64,000 bases of DNA from Bacteroidia bacterium (GCA_030427255.1 JAUHWY010000012.1:1-64000), one strand, 5' to 3'. Shown: positions 35,364-44,206, numbered from the stretch's first letter. Notes: generated from the sequence alone by a model not told the origin. A program made the numbers and translations.

Positions 35364-36779
35364 ATGCATATTGAACAAATTTATACCGGTTGCTTGGCTC
35401 AGGGAGCCTACTTTATTGCCTCCGGAAAAGAAGCCTTAGTGATAGACCCTTTGCGGGACACCGAAGCTTATTTGGAAAAAGCGCGTGAAATGGGCGTAGA
35501 AATTAAGTACGTACTGGAGACGCATTTCCACGCCGATTTTGTGTCCGGTCATTTGGATTTGGCCCGCAAAACCGGAGCAAAAGTGGTGTTTGGTCCTTTA
35601 GCTCAACCTCTGTACGAAGTGCATCAGGCCAAGGATGGCGAACGTTTGCCCTTAGGAAACATCAGCATTGAAGTGTTGCATACACCAGGGCACACCATGG
35701 AAAGTACTTGTTATTTGTTGCGCGACGAAAGCGACGAACCCAAGGCCTTGTTTACCGGCGACACCTTGTTTATTAACGATGTGGGCCGTCCGGATTTGGC
35801 GGTAAAGGGCGACCTAAGCGAGGAGGATTTGGCCGGTCACTTGTACGAATCCATCCACAACAAAATTTTGCCTTTGCCGGACAGTCTGTTGGTCTATCCC
35901 GGACATGGGGCGGGTTCGGCCTGTGGAAAAAACTTGGGCAAGGAAACCTTTGACACCCTTGGCCACCAAAAAGAGGTGAACTATGCTTTAAACCCAAAGT
36001 TGAGTCGGGAAGATTTCATTAAAGAAGTTACCACCGGCTTGATGCCCCCTCCGGCTTATTTCCCTGAGAATGTGCGGCTCAACAAACAGGGCTACGGTTC
36101 CTTAGAAGGCATTAAAGACAGAGGCATGACGGCTTTGAGTCCGGATGCCTTTGAGAACCTGGCCGAGCAACATCATGCTTTGGTGCTGGACACACGGAGT
36201 CCCGAAGCCTTTACTGCTTCGCACATTCCCGGTGCCATAAGCATAGGCATTGACGGACAATTCGCTCCCTGGGTTGGTGCGCTTATTCCCTCTATAGATC
36301 AACCCTTGTTGCTTGTGGTCGAAGAGGGCCGCGAAGAAGAAGTGGTAACTCGCTTGGCGCGGGTGGGCTACGACCAAACCTTAGGCTATCTGAAAGGAGG
36401 ATTAGCTGCCTGGGAACAGGCCGGCAAAGAAACCGACAGAGTTCAGAACGTTACTGCCTCGGTTATGAAAGAACTTATGGTGCGGCAACCAAAAGTAATG
36501 GATGTGCGCAAGCCCGGTGAATTTGTTTCGAGCCACCTGCCTTCGGCACAGAATACTCCTTTGGATTACCTGAACCAGCACATGGACGCGTTTAAAGCGG
36601 AAGGGCCATTTTACTTGCATTGCGCCGGTGGTTACCGCTCCGTAATAGCGGCTTCGATTTTAAAAAGTCGTGGCGTGCACGATGTGGTAAACATTTTGGG
36701 AGGATTCAAGGCACTCGAAGAAGCGGGATTGGAAGTGAGCGAATACGTATGTCCCTCCACCCTAAAGGCTGAGGCCTAA
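35364..36779 (+). CDS. Persulfide dioxygenase-rhodanese fusion (CstB/BlhA-like MBL protein)
   Basis: This protein has about 471 residues. N-terminal metallo-beta-lactamase domain with THFHADFVSGH (residues 53-63), the ETHE1-type variant with a single iron, which oxidises low-molecular-weight persulfides to sulfite. HTPGHTMEST, FTGDTLF and VYPGHGAGSACG complete the metal site. Two rhodanese domains follow. The first (about 265-365) has lost the active-site cysteine (LLLVVEEGREEE at that position); the second (about 375-465) keeps it (HCAGGYRS, Cys420). The product would be sulfite and thiosulfate from sulfane sulfur. The ATG at 35364 follows the promoter box and the usual MHIEQIYTG start. Confidence 0.93.
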   Translation: MHIEQIYTGCLAQGAYFIASGKEALVIDPLRDTEAYLEKAREMGVEIKYVLETHFHADFVSGHLDLARKTGAKVVFGPLAQPLYEVHQAKDGERLPLGNISIEVLHTPGHTMESTCYLLRDESDEPKALFTGDTLFINDVGRPDLAVKGDLSEEDLAGHLYESIHNKILPLPDSLLVYPGHGAGSACGKNLGKETFDTLGHQKEVNYALNPKLSREDFIKEVTTGLMPPPAYFPENVRLNKQGYGSLEGIKDRGMTALSPDAFENLAEQHHALVLDTRSPEAFTASHIPGAISIGIDGQFAPWVGALIPSIDQPLLLVVEEGREEEVVTRLARVGYDQTLGYLKGGLAAWEQAGKETDRVQNVTASVMKELMVRQPKVMDVRKPGEFVSSHLPSAQNTPLDYLNQHMDAFKAEGPFYLHCAGGYRSVIAASILKSRGVHDVVNILGGFKALEEAGLEVSEYVCPSTLKAEA

Positions 36780-36813
36780 CATCATCTCTTCATTCATAAA
36801 ACAAACGCTTAAG

Positions 36814-37113
36814 ATGAGCACTTTTCAAGAATTGATTTCCGGCGAAACGCCCGTATTGGTGGACTTTTTTGCTACCTGGTGTGGTCCCTGCCATGCCTTG
36901 GCCCCGACCTTGGAGCAGCTGGCAGCAGAGGAAAAAGACCGCCTTAAAATCATAAAAGTAGATGTGGACAAGAATCCACAAGCGGCTGCGGCTTTTCAGG
37001 TAAGTGGCGTACCCACACTAATGCTGTTTCGGAAAGGGGAGGCCCTTTGGCGCCAATCCGGAGTTATGCCTTTGCATCAATTAAAAGCGGCCTTATCGCC
37101 TTATTTAAACTAA
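36814..37113 (+). CDS. Thioredoxin
   Basis: This thioredoxin has 99 residues. The redox motif WCGPC (Cys23 and Cys26) and the cis-proline segment SGVPTLMLFRKGE are intact, so it is a standard single-domain thioredoxin without a signal peptide. Placed 34 bases after the persulfide dioxygenase and 20 bases before a YeeE/YedE gene, it probably reduces persulfides or rhodanese intermediates in this sulfur pathway rather than serving as the general cell thioredoxin. Confidence 0.95.
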   Translation: MSTFQELISGETPVLVDFFATWCGPCHALAPTLEQLAAEEKDRLKIIKVDVDKNPQAAAAFQVSGVPTLMLFRKGEALWRQSGVMPLHQLKAALSPYLN

Positions 37114-37132
37114 CAAAATAATTATTTTACCC

Positions 37133-37696
37133 ATGATAGAATTTTTAACCCAACCATGGCCATGGTGGTTTAGCGGAGCTATGATTGGTCTTACCCTTTG
37201 GGTAATGTGGTTTGCCGGAAAAACCTTTGGCTTTTCGGGAAACTTTAGAACCATGTGCACCATGTGCGGTGCGGGAAAGGCTGCCAATTTCTTTGCTTTT
37301 GACTGGAAAACACAGAAATGGAACCTGGCTTTTCTAATTGGCGCAACTATAGGTGGATTTTTGGCAGCGCATTTTCTTTCGCCCGAGGGCGGACAAATAC
37401 CCGCCATTGATGCCGGCGTTCAGGCTCAATTGCAAGGTTTGGGCTTTGCGGCTCCGGCTGCTTACCAACCTTTGGAATGGTATGGCGAAGACTGGTTTCT
37501 CGGGGGCACGCTGTGGCTGTTGTTGTTTGGCGGCTTCCTGATTGGTTTCGGCTCCAGGTATAGCGGAGGCTGCACCTCCGGACATGCAATCACCGGCTTG
37601 TCTTCGTTTCAACTTCCCTCATTAATTGCTGTAGTTGGCTTTTTTATCGGCGGGTTATTTATGACCCATGTAATTTACCCATGGTTGCTCGGCTAA
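37133..37696 (+). CDS. YeeE/YedE-family transporter, first half-size subunit
   Basis: Inner-membrane protein of 187 residues with four or five helices. It carries MCTMCGAGKA near residue 41 and the family signature YSGGCTSGHAITG near 143, where the cysteine is thought to relay thiosulfate in the E. coli homologue TsuA (YeeE). Full-length family members have about twice this size; the complementary half is encoded by the gene at 39089. The end overlaps the following porin-like gene by 16 bases. Confidence 0.87.
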   Translation: MIEFLTQPWPWWFSGAMIGLTLWVMWFAGKTFGFSGNFRTMCTMCGAGKAANFFAFDWKTQKWNLAFLIGATIGGFLAAHFLSPEGGQIPAIDAGVQAQLQGLGFAAPAAYQPLEWYGEDWFLGGTLWLLLFGGFLIGFGSRYSGGCTSGHAITGLSSFQLPSLIAVVGFFIGGLFMTHVIYPWLLG

Positions 37697-39087
37697 ATTC
37701 AAAGCATCATTGGGCATTGGCTTTTGGGCTGGCCTTTGTGCCGGTAGCCGAAATTGAGGCTTCCGACCCGCCGGATTCCACCAAAAAATCGGTGCATCAG
37801 CTGGCTTGGTTGTTCTCGCATGGAGAATTCCACGGGCATTTGCGCACCTACGGCATGTCTACCCTGCACGAAACCGGGTCCGAACCTGTGTTTGCCTTGG
37901 CAACGGGAGCTAGATTTCATTACCACACCGCTTCATTTAAAGGGTTTAGTATGGGTTTGGGAGGGGTCTTTACCTTTCGTGTTGCGGGAACCCATTTAGG
38001 CGAGAAAGACGAAATTTCAGGCGCCCTTCCTCGCTTCGAAAGGCAGTTGTTCGATGTGACCGACCCCGAAAACCACTACGAGCTGGACCGTTTGGACGAG
38101 TTGTATTTGCATTGGCACCATAAGGGTTTTCAAATAACCGGAGGCCGTTTTGTACTCAATACCCCCTTTGTAAATCAGCAAGACACCCGCATGAAGCCCT
38201 ATGCGAGCCAAGGAATTGACCTGGAGTGGAAGATTCCAAAGATAAACTCTTGGTTGCAAGCCGGCTTTTTGACCCATGTTTCGCCAAGGTCTACCGTAAA
38301 CTGGTATTCGGTTGGAGAGTCCGTGGGCATTTACAATACCGGTTTCAATCCCGACGGTAGTCCCAGTGCCTACGCCGGAAACATAAGCAGTGGAGGTTTA
38401 GGCTATTTGAATTTGGGTCATCAATGGAAAGGTTTCCGGTTTGACCTTTGGAATTATTGGTTCGACCGCGTTTCATGGTCGAGTTATTTGCAAGTAACTA
38501 AGGCTTGGAGTTTGGGCGAAAAGGATTGGAAACTACATGCCGGAGTGGAGGGAATGGCTCAATTTCAGCTGGCCGATGGGGGTAATTCGGATCCTTTAAA
38601 GAGCTATTTCCCTGACCAACAAGTATACTTGTTAGGAAGTCGATTGGGACTGGCAAAAGGAAGTTGGAACATGAGTTTGAACAGCTTGCATGCCTTTGGA
38701 CCGGGTCGATTTACCTTTCCAACGGAATGGGGCCGTGAGCAATTTTTTGCCACCCTTTCGCGTGGTCGTATGGAAGGCTTAGGTCAATTTCATTCCTTAA
38801 GTCTTAGAGCGCAAAAGCACTTGCATCCCGATTGGACCATCGGAGTAGACTTTGGCCACCTCTCGGCGCCTGAAATGGACGACTTTAGCGTAAATAAATA
38901 CCAGCAAATGTCTTATTTCCAGTCCAACTTAGACATTACCTGGAAGTTTCACCAGTTTTTGGAAGGCCTAGAGCTGCGCTTTTTGTACGTGCACAAACGT
39001 GCGTATGACGCAGATTGCCCCAAAGCACGCCTGTATTATCAGGCCGATTATCATCACTTTAATCTAATTGCACAAATTCATTTTTAA
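37681..39087 (+). CDS. Outer-membrane porin-like protein (OprD-like)
   Basis: This protein has 468 residues. A weak signal segment (WALAFGLAFVPVAEIEA) is followed by a barrel-type sequence with many alternating aromatic strands (GEFHGHLRTYGMST, LYLHWHHKGFQITGGRF) and ends in HHFNLIAQIHF, with a C-terminal Phe as expected for a barrel. I assign a substrate-channel porin by layout, close to OprD-type channels, without proof of substrate. Because it lies between the two YeeE/YedE halves, it may admit thiosulfate or another sulfur compound through the outer membrane. Overlaps its upstream neighbour by 16 bases. Confidence 0.78.
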   Translation: MVARLNSKHHWALAFGLAFVPVAEIEASDPPDSTKKSVHQLAWLFSHGEFHGHLRTYGMSTLHETGSEPVFALATGARFHYHTASFKGFSMGLGGVFTFRVAGTHLGEKDEISGALPRFERQLFDVTDPENHYELDRLDELYLHWHHKGFQITGGRFVLNTPFVNQQDTRMKPYASQGIDLEWKIPKINSWLQAGFLTHVSPRSTVNWYSVGESVGIYNTGFNPDGSPSAYAGNISSGGLGYLNLGHQWKGFRFDLWNYWFDRVSWSSYLQVTKAWSLGEKDWKLHAGVEGMAQFQLADGGNSDPLKSYFPDQQVYLLGSRLGLAKGSWNMSLNSLHAFGPGRFTFPTEWGREQFFATLSRGRMEGLGQFHSLSLRAQKHLHPDWTIGVDFGHLSAPEMDDFSVNKYQQMSYFQSNLDITWKFHQFLEGLELRFLYVHKRAYDADCPKARLYYQADYHHFNLIAQIHF

Positions 39088-39088
39088 T

Positions 39089-39505
39089 ATGCTACGACTC
39101 ATTCCTTACGTATTGGCCGGATCTTTCTTTGGCGTAATTATGTATAAAAGCGAAGCCGCTTCTTGGTATCGGATTCAAGAGATGTTTCGCTTCGGCTCCT
39201 TTCACATGTACGGCATCATCATGGTGGCTGTTGGCATGGGCGCTTTAGGCTATTTGCTTATAAATAAATTCAAACTGAAGGATTTGAAGGGACAGCCCAT
39301 TGTTATTCCCGACAAAGCCCCGGGATGGAAACGTTACTTGTTGGGCGGCCTTATTTTCGGCTTGGGCTGGGCGCTTACCGGTGCATGTCCGGGTCCCGTA
39401 TTTGTGAATTTGGGAGCGGGATTCCTTTCTATGTTGCCTGTGGCCGTCGGCGGAATTCTTGGCACCTTTTTGTATGGGGTTTTTAAGGATAAAATGCCGC
39501 ATTAA
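39089..39505 (+). CDS. YeeE/YedE-family transporter, second half-size subunit
   Basis: Inner-membrane protein of 138 residues with three or four helices. It carries LTGACPGPVFVNLGAG, the second conserved cysteine motif of the YeeE/YedE family, and a loop with IVIPDKAPGWKR. Together with the 187-residue protein at 37133 it would rebuild one full-length transporter from two chains. The ATG at 39089 is one base after the porin stop; a longer frame from 39068 lies inside the porin gene. A repeat block follows before the SQR gene. Confidence 0.86.
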   Translation: MLRLIPYVLAGSFFGVIMYKSEAASWYRIQEMFRFGSFHMYGIIMVAVGMGALGYLLINKFKLKDLKGQPIVIPDKAPGWKRYLLGGLIFGLGWALTGACPGPVFVNLGAGFLSMLPVAVGGILGTFLYGVFKDKMPH

Positions 39506-39508
39506 TTA

Positions 39509-39683
39509 GAAATGGGGAATGATGAATGGTAAATGATGAATGGTAAATGATGAATGATGAGGTAAAGACGGGATGCCTCCCGTCTCTGTAAAGACGGGAT
39601 ATCTCCCGTCTCTCTCAATATCGAGCTAAAGGCCGGATGCCTCCCGTCTCCCTCAATAACGAGGTAAAGACGGGAAACCTCTT
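39509..39683. repeat. Mirrored copy of the ATGAATGATG tract with micro-hairpins
   Basis: Tract of GATGAATGGTAAAT units (39515-39558), then the exact 29-base inverse of 323-351 (39559-39587), then three further degenerate hairpins of the type GACGGGAT..TCCCGTC up to 39683. It separates the transporter half from the SQR gene, making the cluster look as if it was split by repeat growth. Confidence 0.75.
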
Positions 39684-39711
39684 GCTCCGCTAAATATAAA
39701 AACCAAACTAC

Positions 39712-40974
39712 ATGAAAAATTATCCTGTAATCATTGTCGGAGGTGGAACCGCCGGAATTATGGTGGCCGCCCAACTCAAAAGAGCGCAACCCGACTTAGG
39801 CATTGCCTTAATCGACAAAGCCGAAAAGCACTGGTACCAGCCCGCTTGGACCTTGGTCGGGGCCGGCACCTTCGACATGCAAAAGACCTGGAAACCTCAA
39901 GCCGATTTTATTCCTAAAGGGGTTGACTGGATCAAACAATACGTTCAATCGCTCGACCCGGACCAAAATCAAGTGGTTCTGGAGGATGGAAGCCGCTTGG
40001 AATATGAGCAACTGGTGGTATGTCCCGGCATTCAACTTCGGCCCGATTTACTTCCCGGACTGGAAGAAGGATTGGCCACCGGAAAGGTGGTAAGCAACTA
40101 TATAGATCCCGAAGCTACTTGGAAAGCGTTGAAATCTTTCAAAGGTGGACAGGCCGTTTTTACCCAACCGGCTACTCCAATCAAATGCGGAGGAGCACCT
40201 CAAAAAATCCTATACCTGGCCGACAGTTATTTCAGAAAGTCGGGAGTACGCGATAAAACCAATGTGGTTTTTGCTACGCCCGGCTCCGTGATTTTTGGGG
40301 TAAAAGAATTTGCCAAGACCCTCAACGAGGTCATTCGCAAAAAGGACATAACCGTAAAATATTATTACGAGCCCGTCCGCATCGACGCCGAAAAACAAGA
40401 AATTCACTTTAGGTATACCAAGGCGGGCGACAACGACTGCGTCCTTACCGAAGACCAACAATTGCGCGAACGCATCGAAGGAGAAGCTTCCATTGTGATG
40501 CCATACGACTTGTTGCATTTGGCCCCACCTCAATCGGCTCCGGAATTTATTCGAAACTCCGTGTTGGCCGGCACCGAAGCGCCCGCCAAAGGCTGGTTGG
40601 AAGTAGACATCCACACCATGCAGCACAAGCGCTATCCCAATGTGTTTGGGCTTGGCGATGCTGCCGGCTTGCCCACCGCCAAAACCGGTGCGGCCATACG
40701 TAAGCAGGCTCCGGTGGTGGTTGCCAACCTCTTGGCCTACCGAAACAACAAAGGCCTAAGCTCCAAAACCTATCAGGGCTACAGCTCCTGTCCCTTGGTG
40801 ACCGATTACGGAAAAATGGTGCTTGCAGAATTTAAGTACAACAACGTCCGCGATTCGGATCCTTTGCTGAGCAAAATGGTAGACACCACCAAAGAACAAT
40901 ACAGCATGTGGCTGCTTAAAAAGTATGCCTTACCTTGGTTGTATTGGAACAAAATGCTTAAGGGCAAGATGTGA
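39712..40974 (+). CDS. sqr: Sulfide:quinone oxidoreductase
   Basis: FAD enzyme of 420 residues oxidising sulfide to a persulfide and passing electrons to quinone. The dinucleotide fold opens as VIIVGGGTAGIMVA; EKHWYQPAWTLVGAG is typical of SQR. Two cysteines stand where the catalytic pair is expected: Cys159 (KCGGAPQK) and Cys360 (SSCPLVTDYGK). The third cysteine of bacterial type I SQR is not evident, so the enzyme looks like the eukaryotic-type SQR that hands sulfur to a small acceptor. That acceptor persulfide is the substrate of the dioxygenase upstream. Stop overlaps the methyltransferase start by one base. Confidence 0.93.
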   Translation: MKNYPVIIVGGGTAGIMVAAQLKRAQPDLGIALIDKAEKHWYQPAWTLVGAGTFDMQKTWKPQADFIPKGVDWIKQYVQSLDPDQNQVVLEDGSRLEYEQLVVCPGIQLRPDLLPGLEEGLATGKVVSNYIDPEATWKALKSFKGGQAVFTQPATPIKCGGAPQKILYLADSYFRKSGVRDKTNVVFATPGSVIFGVKEFAKTLNEVIRKKDITVKYYYEPVRIDAEKQEIHFRYTKAGDNDCVLTEDQQLRERIEGEASIVMPYDLLHLAPPQSAPEFIRNSVLAGTEAPAKGWLEVDIHTMQHKRYPNVFGLGDAAGLPTAKTGAAIRKQAPVVVANLLAYRNNKGLSSKTYQGYSSCPLVTDYGKMVLAEFKYNNVRDSDPLLSKMVDTTKEQYSMWLLKKYALPWLYWNKMLKGKM

Positions 40975-41579
40975 TGTCGGACTTTTGGAACCAAAAATTT
41001 GAGCAGAGTCCGGGACTTTATGGGCAAGCCCCCAACGCTTGGTTTGAATCCTCCGTTCAACGCATGCAATTAAGTCCCGGGCATGCCTTTTTGCCCGGTG
41101 AAGGCGAAGGCCGAAATGCCGCCTTTCTTCTTCAAAAGGGCTGGCAAGTTACGGCGTTGGACGGCAGCGAAACCGCCATAGAACATGCCCGGAAAAAGCT
41201 AAAGGCCTTTGGAGATAAATTCAACTACCTGCACGGTTTGCTTCCGGAAAAGCCACTTCCCGTGGAGCAGTTCGATTTGATTGGGCTTATTTATTTTCAT
41301 TTGCCGCCCCAAACCCGAAGTTTGGTACATAAAGATTTGATGAAAAGGCTCAAACCCGGTGGCTTCGTTTTTTTGGAAGCCTTTCATCCCGAACAGTTGA
41401 ATTTTAGTTCCGGAGGACCAAAACAAGAAAACATGCTGTATCGTCTGGAAGACCTTTGCCGCGACTTCACAGGCTTGCATTGGCACTACTTGGCCAAAAC
41501 ACCTGCCTTTTTAAACGAAGGCATCGGTCATCAAGGCGAAGCACGGTTGGTGCGTATGATAGCTCAAAAGCCCCTATAA
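40974..41579 (+). CDS. SAM-dependent methyltransferase (TehB/thiol-methyltransferase-like)
   Basis: Class I methyltransferase of about 201 residues. Motif I is PGEGEGRNAAFLLQKGW, followed by VTALDGSETAIEHARKK (motif II, acidic residue contacting SAM) and FDLIGLIYFHLPP. This is the pattern of the TehB-like and thiopurine/thiol-methyltransferase group. Placement between SQR and cytochrome bd suggests methylation of a sulfur compound, for example sulfide, but substrate is inferred. Start ATG 40974 shares one base with the SQR stop (TGATG). Confidence 0.88.
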   Translation: MSDFWNQKFEQSPGLYGQAPNAWFESSVQRMQLSPGHAFLPGEGEGRNAAFLLQKGWQVTALDGSETAIEHARKKLKAFGDKFNYLHGLLPEKPLPVEQFDLIGLIYFHLPPQTRSLVHKDLMKRLKPGGFVFLEAFHPEQLNFSSGGPKQENMLYRLEDLCRDFTGLHWHYLAKTPAFLNEGIGHQGEARLVRMIAQKPL

Positions 41580-41588
41580 CTCCACTCC

Positions 41589-42977
41589 ATGGACGTTGAA
41601 ATTCTTTCCCGCATACAGTTTGCCTTTACGGTAGCCTTCCATTACATCTATCCGCCATTGAGTATTGGCCTTGGGCTGGTGCTCGTGTTTATGGAGGGAC
41701 GCTATTTGGTTACCCGCAACCCGCTCTACGAAGCCATGACTCGGTTTTGGGTGCGCATTTTTGCCCTGATTTTTGGCATTGGCGTAGTTACCGGTATAGT
41801 TATGGAATTTGAATTTGGCACCAATTGGGCCGTGTATTCCCGGTACGTGGGCGACGTATTCGGCTCTGCCCTTGCCGCCGAGGGCATTTTTGCCTTTGCT
41901 TTGGAGTCCGGCTTTCTGGGCATTTTACTTTTCGGGTGGAACAGAGTAAAGCCTTGGGTACACTTTCTTTCTACCATTATGGTAACGCTAGGATCCATGT
42001 TTTCGGCGGTTTGGATTGTGGTGGCCAACTCCTGGCAACAAACGCCTGCGGGTTTTCAAGTGGTGGGCGAAGGAATGAATGCCCGCGCCGAAATCACCGA
42101 TTTCTGGGCCATGGTATTCAACCCCTCCTCTATGGACCGCTTAATGCACGTTTGGCTGGGCTCTTTTTTGGCCGGCTCCTTTTTGGTAATGAGCGTGGCC
42201 GCCTACTATTTAATCAAGAAGCGCCACCTGGAATTTGCCAAACAATCCTTTACCTTGGGCTTGCATGTAGCCACCGTGGCTGCACTTTTGCAACTCTTTT
42301 CGGGCCACCGCTCCGCAGAAATTGTGGCAGAACATCAACCGGCCAAATTAGCCGCCATGGAAGGGCACTGGGAAGCCCATGCCCCTGCCGATCTTTACCT
42401 TTTTGGTTGGGTCAACGGCGCTAGTCAGGAAACGTATGGTGTGGCCATTCCCGGCGGCTTGGGGCTACTTACCCACATGGATCCTGAGGCTCCCATCACC
42501 GGCTTGCAGGCCTTTGCTCCAGAGGATCGGCCGGGTGCCGTAAACTTTGTTTTTCAAACCTACCACGCCATGGTGGCCATAGGCTTGTTTTTAATTGCCC
42601 TTACGCTGTTTGCTCAGTTCAAACGCTGGCGAGGCAGTTTGTTCCAAACGCGTTGGCTCATGTTGCTTTTTGTGCCCTCCGTACTTTTGCCTCAGTTGGC
42701 CAACCAATTGGGCTGGTATACTGCGGAAGTTGGTCGTCAGCCTTGGGTGGTATACAACCTGCTGCGCACTTCCGATGCCCTTTCCGAAGCCGTGCAGGCC
42801 AACCAGGTGCTGTTTAGTCTAATTCTGTTCACGCTGGTGTACCTGCTCCTCTTTACCCTTTTTATATATTTATTCAACCGTAAAGTGCAGCATGGACCCA
42901 ATGCGCACGACCAAGAAGACAACCACCGCCCCAGACAAGACGATATGGCGCGCGCCTTAGAATCCCCAAACTCCTAA
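41589..42977 (+). CDS. cydA: Cytochrome bd ubiquinol oxidase subunit I
   Basis: Haem-bearing subunit of the bd oxidase, which reduces oxygen with quinol. This protein has 462 residues and about nine helices. Family marks: [20 protein letters not shown] with the first haem-ligand His, [30 protein letters not shown]-type segment, and [15 protein letters not shown]. The quinol loop looks of the short type. bd oxidases are known to tolerate sulfide better than haem-copper oxidases, so its place after SQR is functionally sensible. cydB follows after 11 bases. Confidence 0.97.
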   Translation: MDVEILSRIQFAFTVAFHYIYPPLSIGLGLVLVFMEGRYLVTRNPLYEAMTRFWVRIFALIFGIGVVTGIVMEFEFGTNWAVYSRYVGDVFGSALAAEGIFAFALESGFLGILLFGWNRVKPWVHFLSTIMVTLGSMFSAVWIVVANSWQQTPAGFQVVGEGMNARAEITDFWAMVFNPSSMDRLMHVWLGSFLAGSFLVMSVAAYYLIKKRHLEFAKQSFTLGLHVATVAALLQLFSGHRSAEIVAEHQPAKLAAMEGHWEAHAPADLYLFGWVNGASQETYGVAIPGGLGLLTHMDPEAPITGLQAFAPEDRPGAVNFVFQTYHAMVAIGLFLIALTLFAQFKRWRGSLFQTRWLMLLFVPSVLLPQLANQLGWYTAEVGRQPWVVYNLLRTSDALSEAVQANQVLFSLILFTLVYLLLFTLFIYLFNRKVQHGPNAHDQEDNHRPRQDDMARALESPNS

Positions 42978-42988
42978 ACCCCTAAGCC

Positions 42989-44023
42989 ATGGAAACATTT
43001 TTAGGACTTGATTATCCCACTTGGTGGTTTTTAATCATTGGTGCTGTTTTTTCGGGATACGCCATTTTGGATGGCTTTGATTTAGGCGCCGGTGCCTTGC
43101 ATTTGTTCCTTAGGAAGGAGGAAAGCCGCCGCATAGCCATCAACGCCATAGGTCCGGTTTGGGATGGCAATGAGGTTTGGTTGGTAATAGGTGGAGGTGC
43201 TTTGTTTGCCGGATTTCCGGAGGTATATGCCACCCTGTTCTCCGCCTTTTATATTCCTTTTATGCTGTTTTTGGTGGCCCTTATATTTCGTGCCATCAGC
43301 ATTGAATTTCGCGGCAAAGAGCCCATGGCTTGGTGGAAAAAACTGTGGGATTGGTCTTACTCCATAAGCTCCATACTCTTGGCGGTACTCCTCGGGGTAG
43401 TGGTAGGAAATCTCATTCTGGGATTTCCACTGGACGAACAAGGCGTTTACCGCGGTAGTTGGCTTTCTTTTGTCAATCCCTTTGCGGTACTCACCGGACT
43501 GGTTACCCTCTTTGCCTTTGCCATGCATGGTGGATTGTATTTGTTGCTCAAAACCCAAGGGCGCTTGTTTCAACGCATGCGTTTTTTGCTAAGAGGAGCC
43601 ATGATTGGCTTCATCCTTACCCTGGTTTTGGCCACGCTCTATGTGTTGCTCTACATTCCACACATGTCCGATAAGCTTAGAGCCAACCCCTGGATGTTTG
43701 CCTTGCCCGTGGTCTTGACCTTGCTGCTGGCCAATATTCCGCGCGAAGTCATCAAAGGCCGCTACCTGCGCGGTTTTATAAGCAGTGCTTTGGTCTTGGC
43801 GGTGCTGCTCATGGTGGTGAGTGTGGAGTTGTTTCCTGTGCTGTTGTTTGACCCGGTTCAGCCACAGAATAGCCTGGACATTTACAAAGCCGCCTCCAGC
43901 GACAAAAGCCTCGGCATCATGCTCACCGTTGCTGCCATAGGCGTACCCTTGGTGGCCATTTACACGGCTTTTGTCTTTTGGACCTTCCGCGGAAAAGTAA
44001 AAGTGGACGAACACAGCTATTGA
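42989..44023 (+). CDS. cydB: Cytochrome bd ubiquinol oxidase subunit II
   Basis: Second core subunit with 344 residues and eight helices. The signature GPVWDGNEVWLVIGGGALFAG near residue 55 and the N-terminal YAILDGFDLGAGAL are diagnostic. Forms the catalytic dimer with CydA. No cydX-like small frame or cydCD transporter genes are visible after it; an F3 hairpin element begins 10 bases behind the stop codon and may act as the transcript end. Confidence 0.96.
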   Translation: METFLGLDYPTWWFLIIGAVFSGYAILDGFDLGAGALHLFLRKEESRRIAINAIGPVWDGNEVWLVIGGGALFAGFPEVYATLFSAFYIPFMLFLVALIFRAISIEFRGKEPMAWWKKLWDWSYSISSILLAVLLGVVVGNLILGFPLDEQGVYRGSWLSFVNPFAVLTGLVTLFAFAMHGGLYLLLKTQGRLFQRMRFLLRGAMIGFILTLVLATLYVLLYIPHMSDKLRANPWMFALPVVLTLLLANIPREVIKGRYLRGFISSALVLAVLLMVVSVELFPVLLFDPVQPQNSLDIYKAASSDKSLGIMLTVAAIGVPLVAIYTAFVFWTFRGKVKVDEHSY

Positions 44024-44033
44024 TTGGGGCTTT

Positions 44034-44206
44034 GGGCCCTCGCCCATAGGAACATTCCGCTTCGTTTCCGGCCTTTGCTCCGGTCTCCCTAGCCCGGGCC
44101 GGGCCTCCCTAAGGCTCCGGGTTCCTCCTAAGGTCGGAATCCTCGCCCAAGGGAGGCCCGGCCCGGTCGTCGGGCGGCCCTCCACTAGGCCGGGGGGCCA
44201 TATTAT
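44034..44206 (-). repeat. F3 hairpin element, copy d
   Basis: Arms 44094-44109 and 44151-44166 (CCGGGCCGGGCCTCCC and its exact complement) pair at 16 of 16 positions. Core CTAAGGCTCCGGGTTCC and TCCTCGCCCAAGGG, outer ends GGGCCCTCGCCCATAG and GGCCGGGGGGCCATATT match copy a, while the arms are entirely different. Confidence 0.82.
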
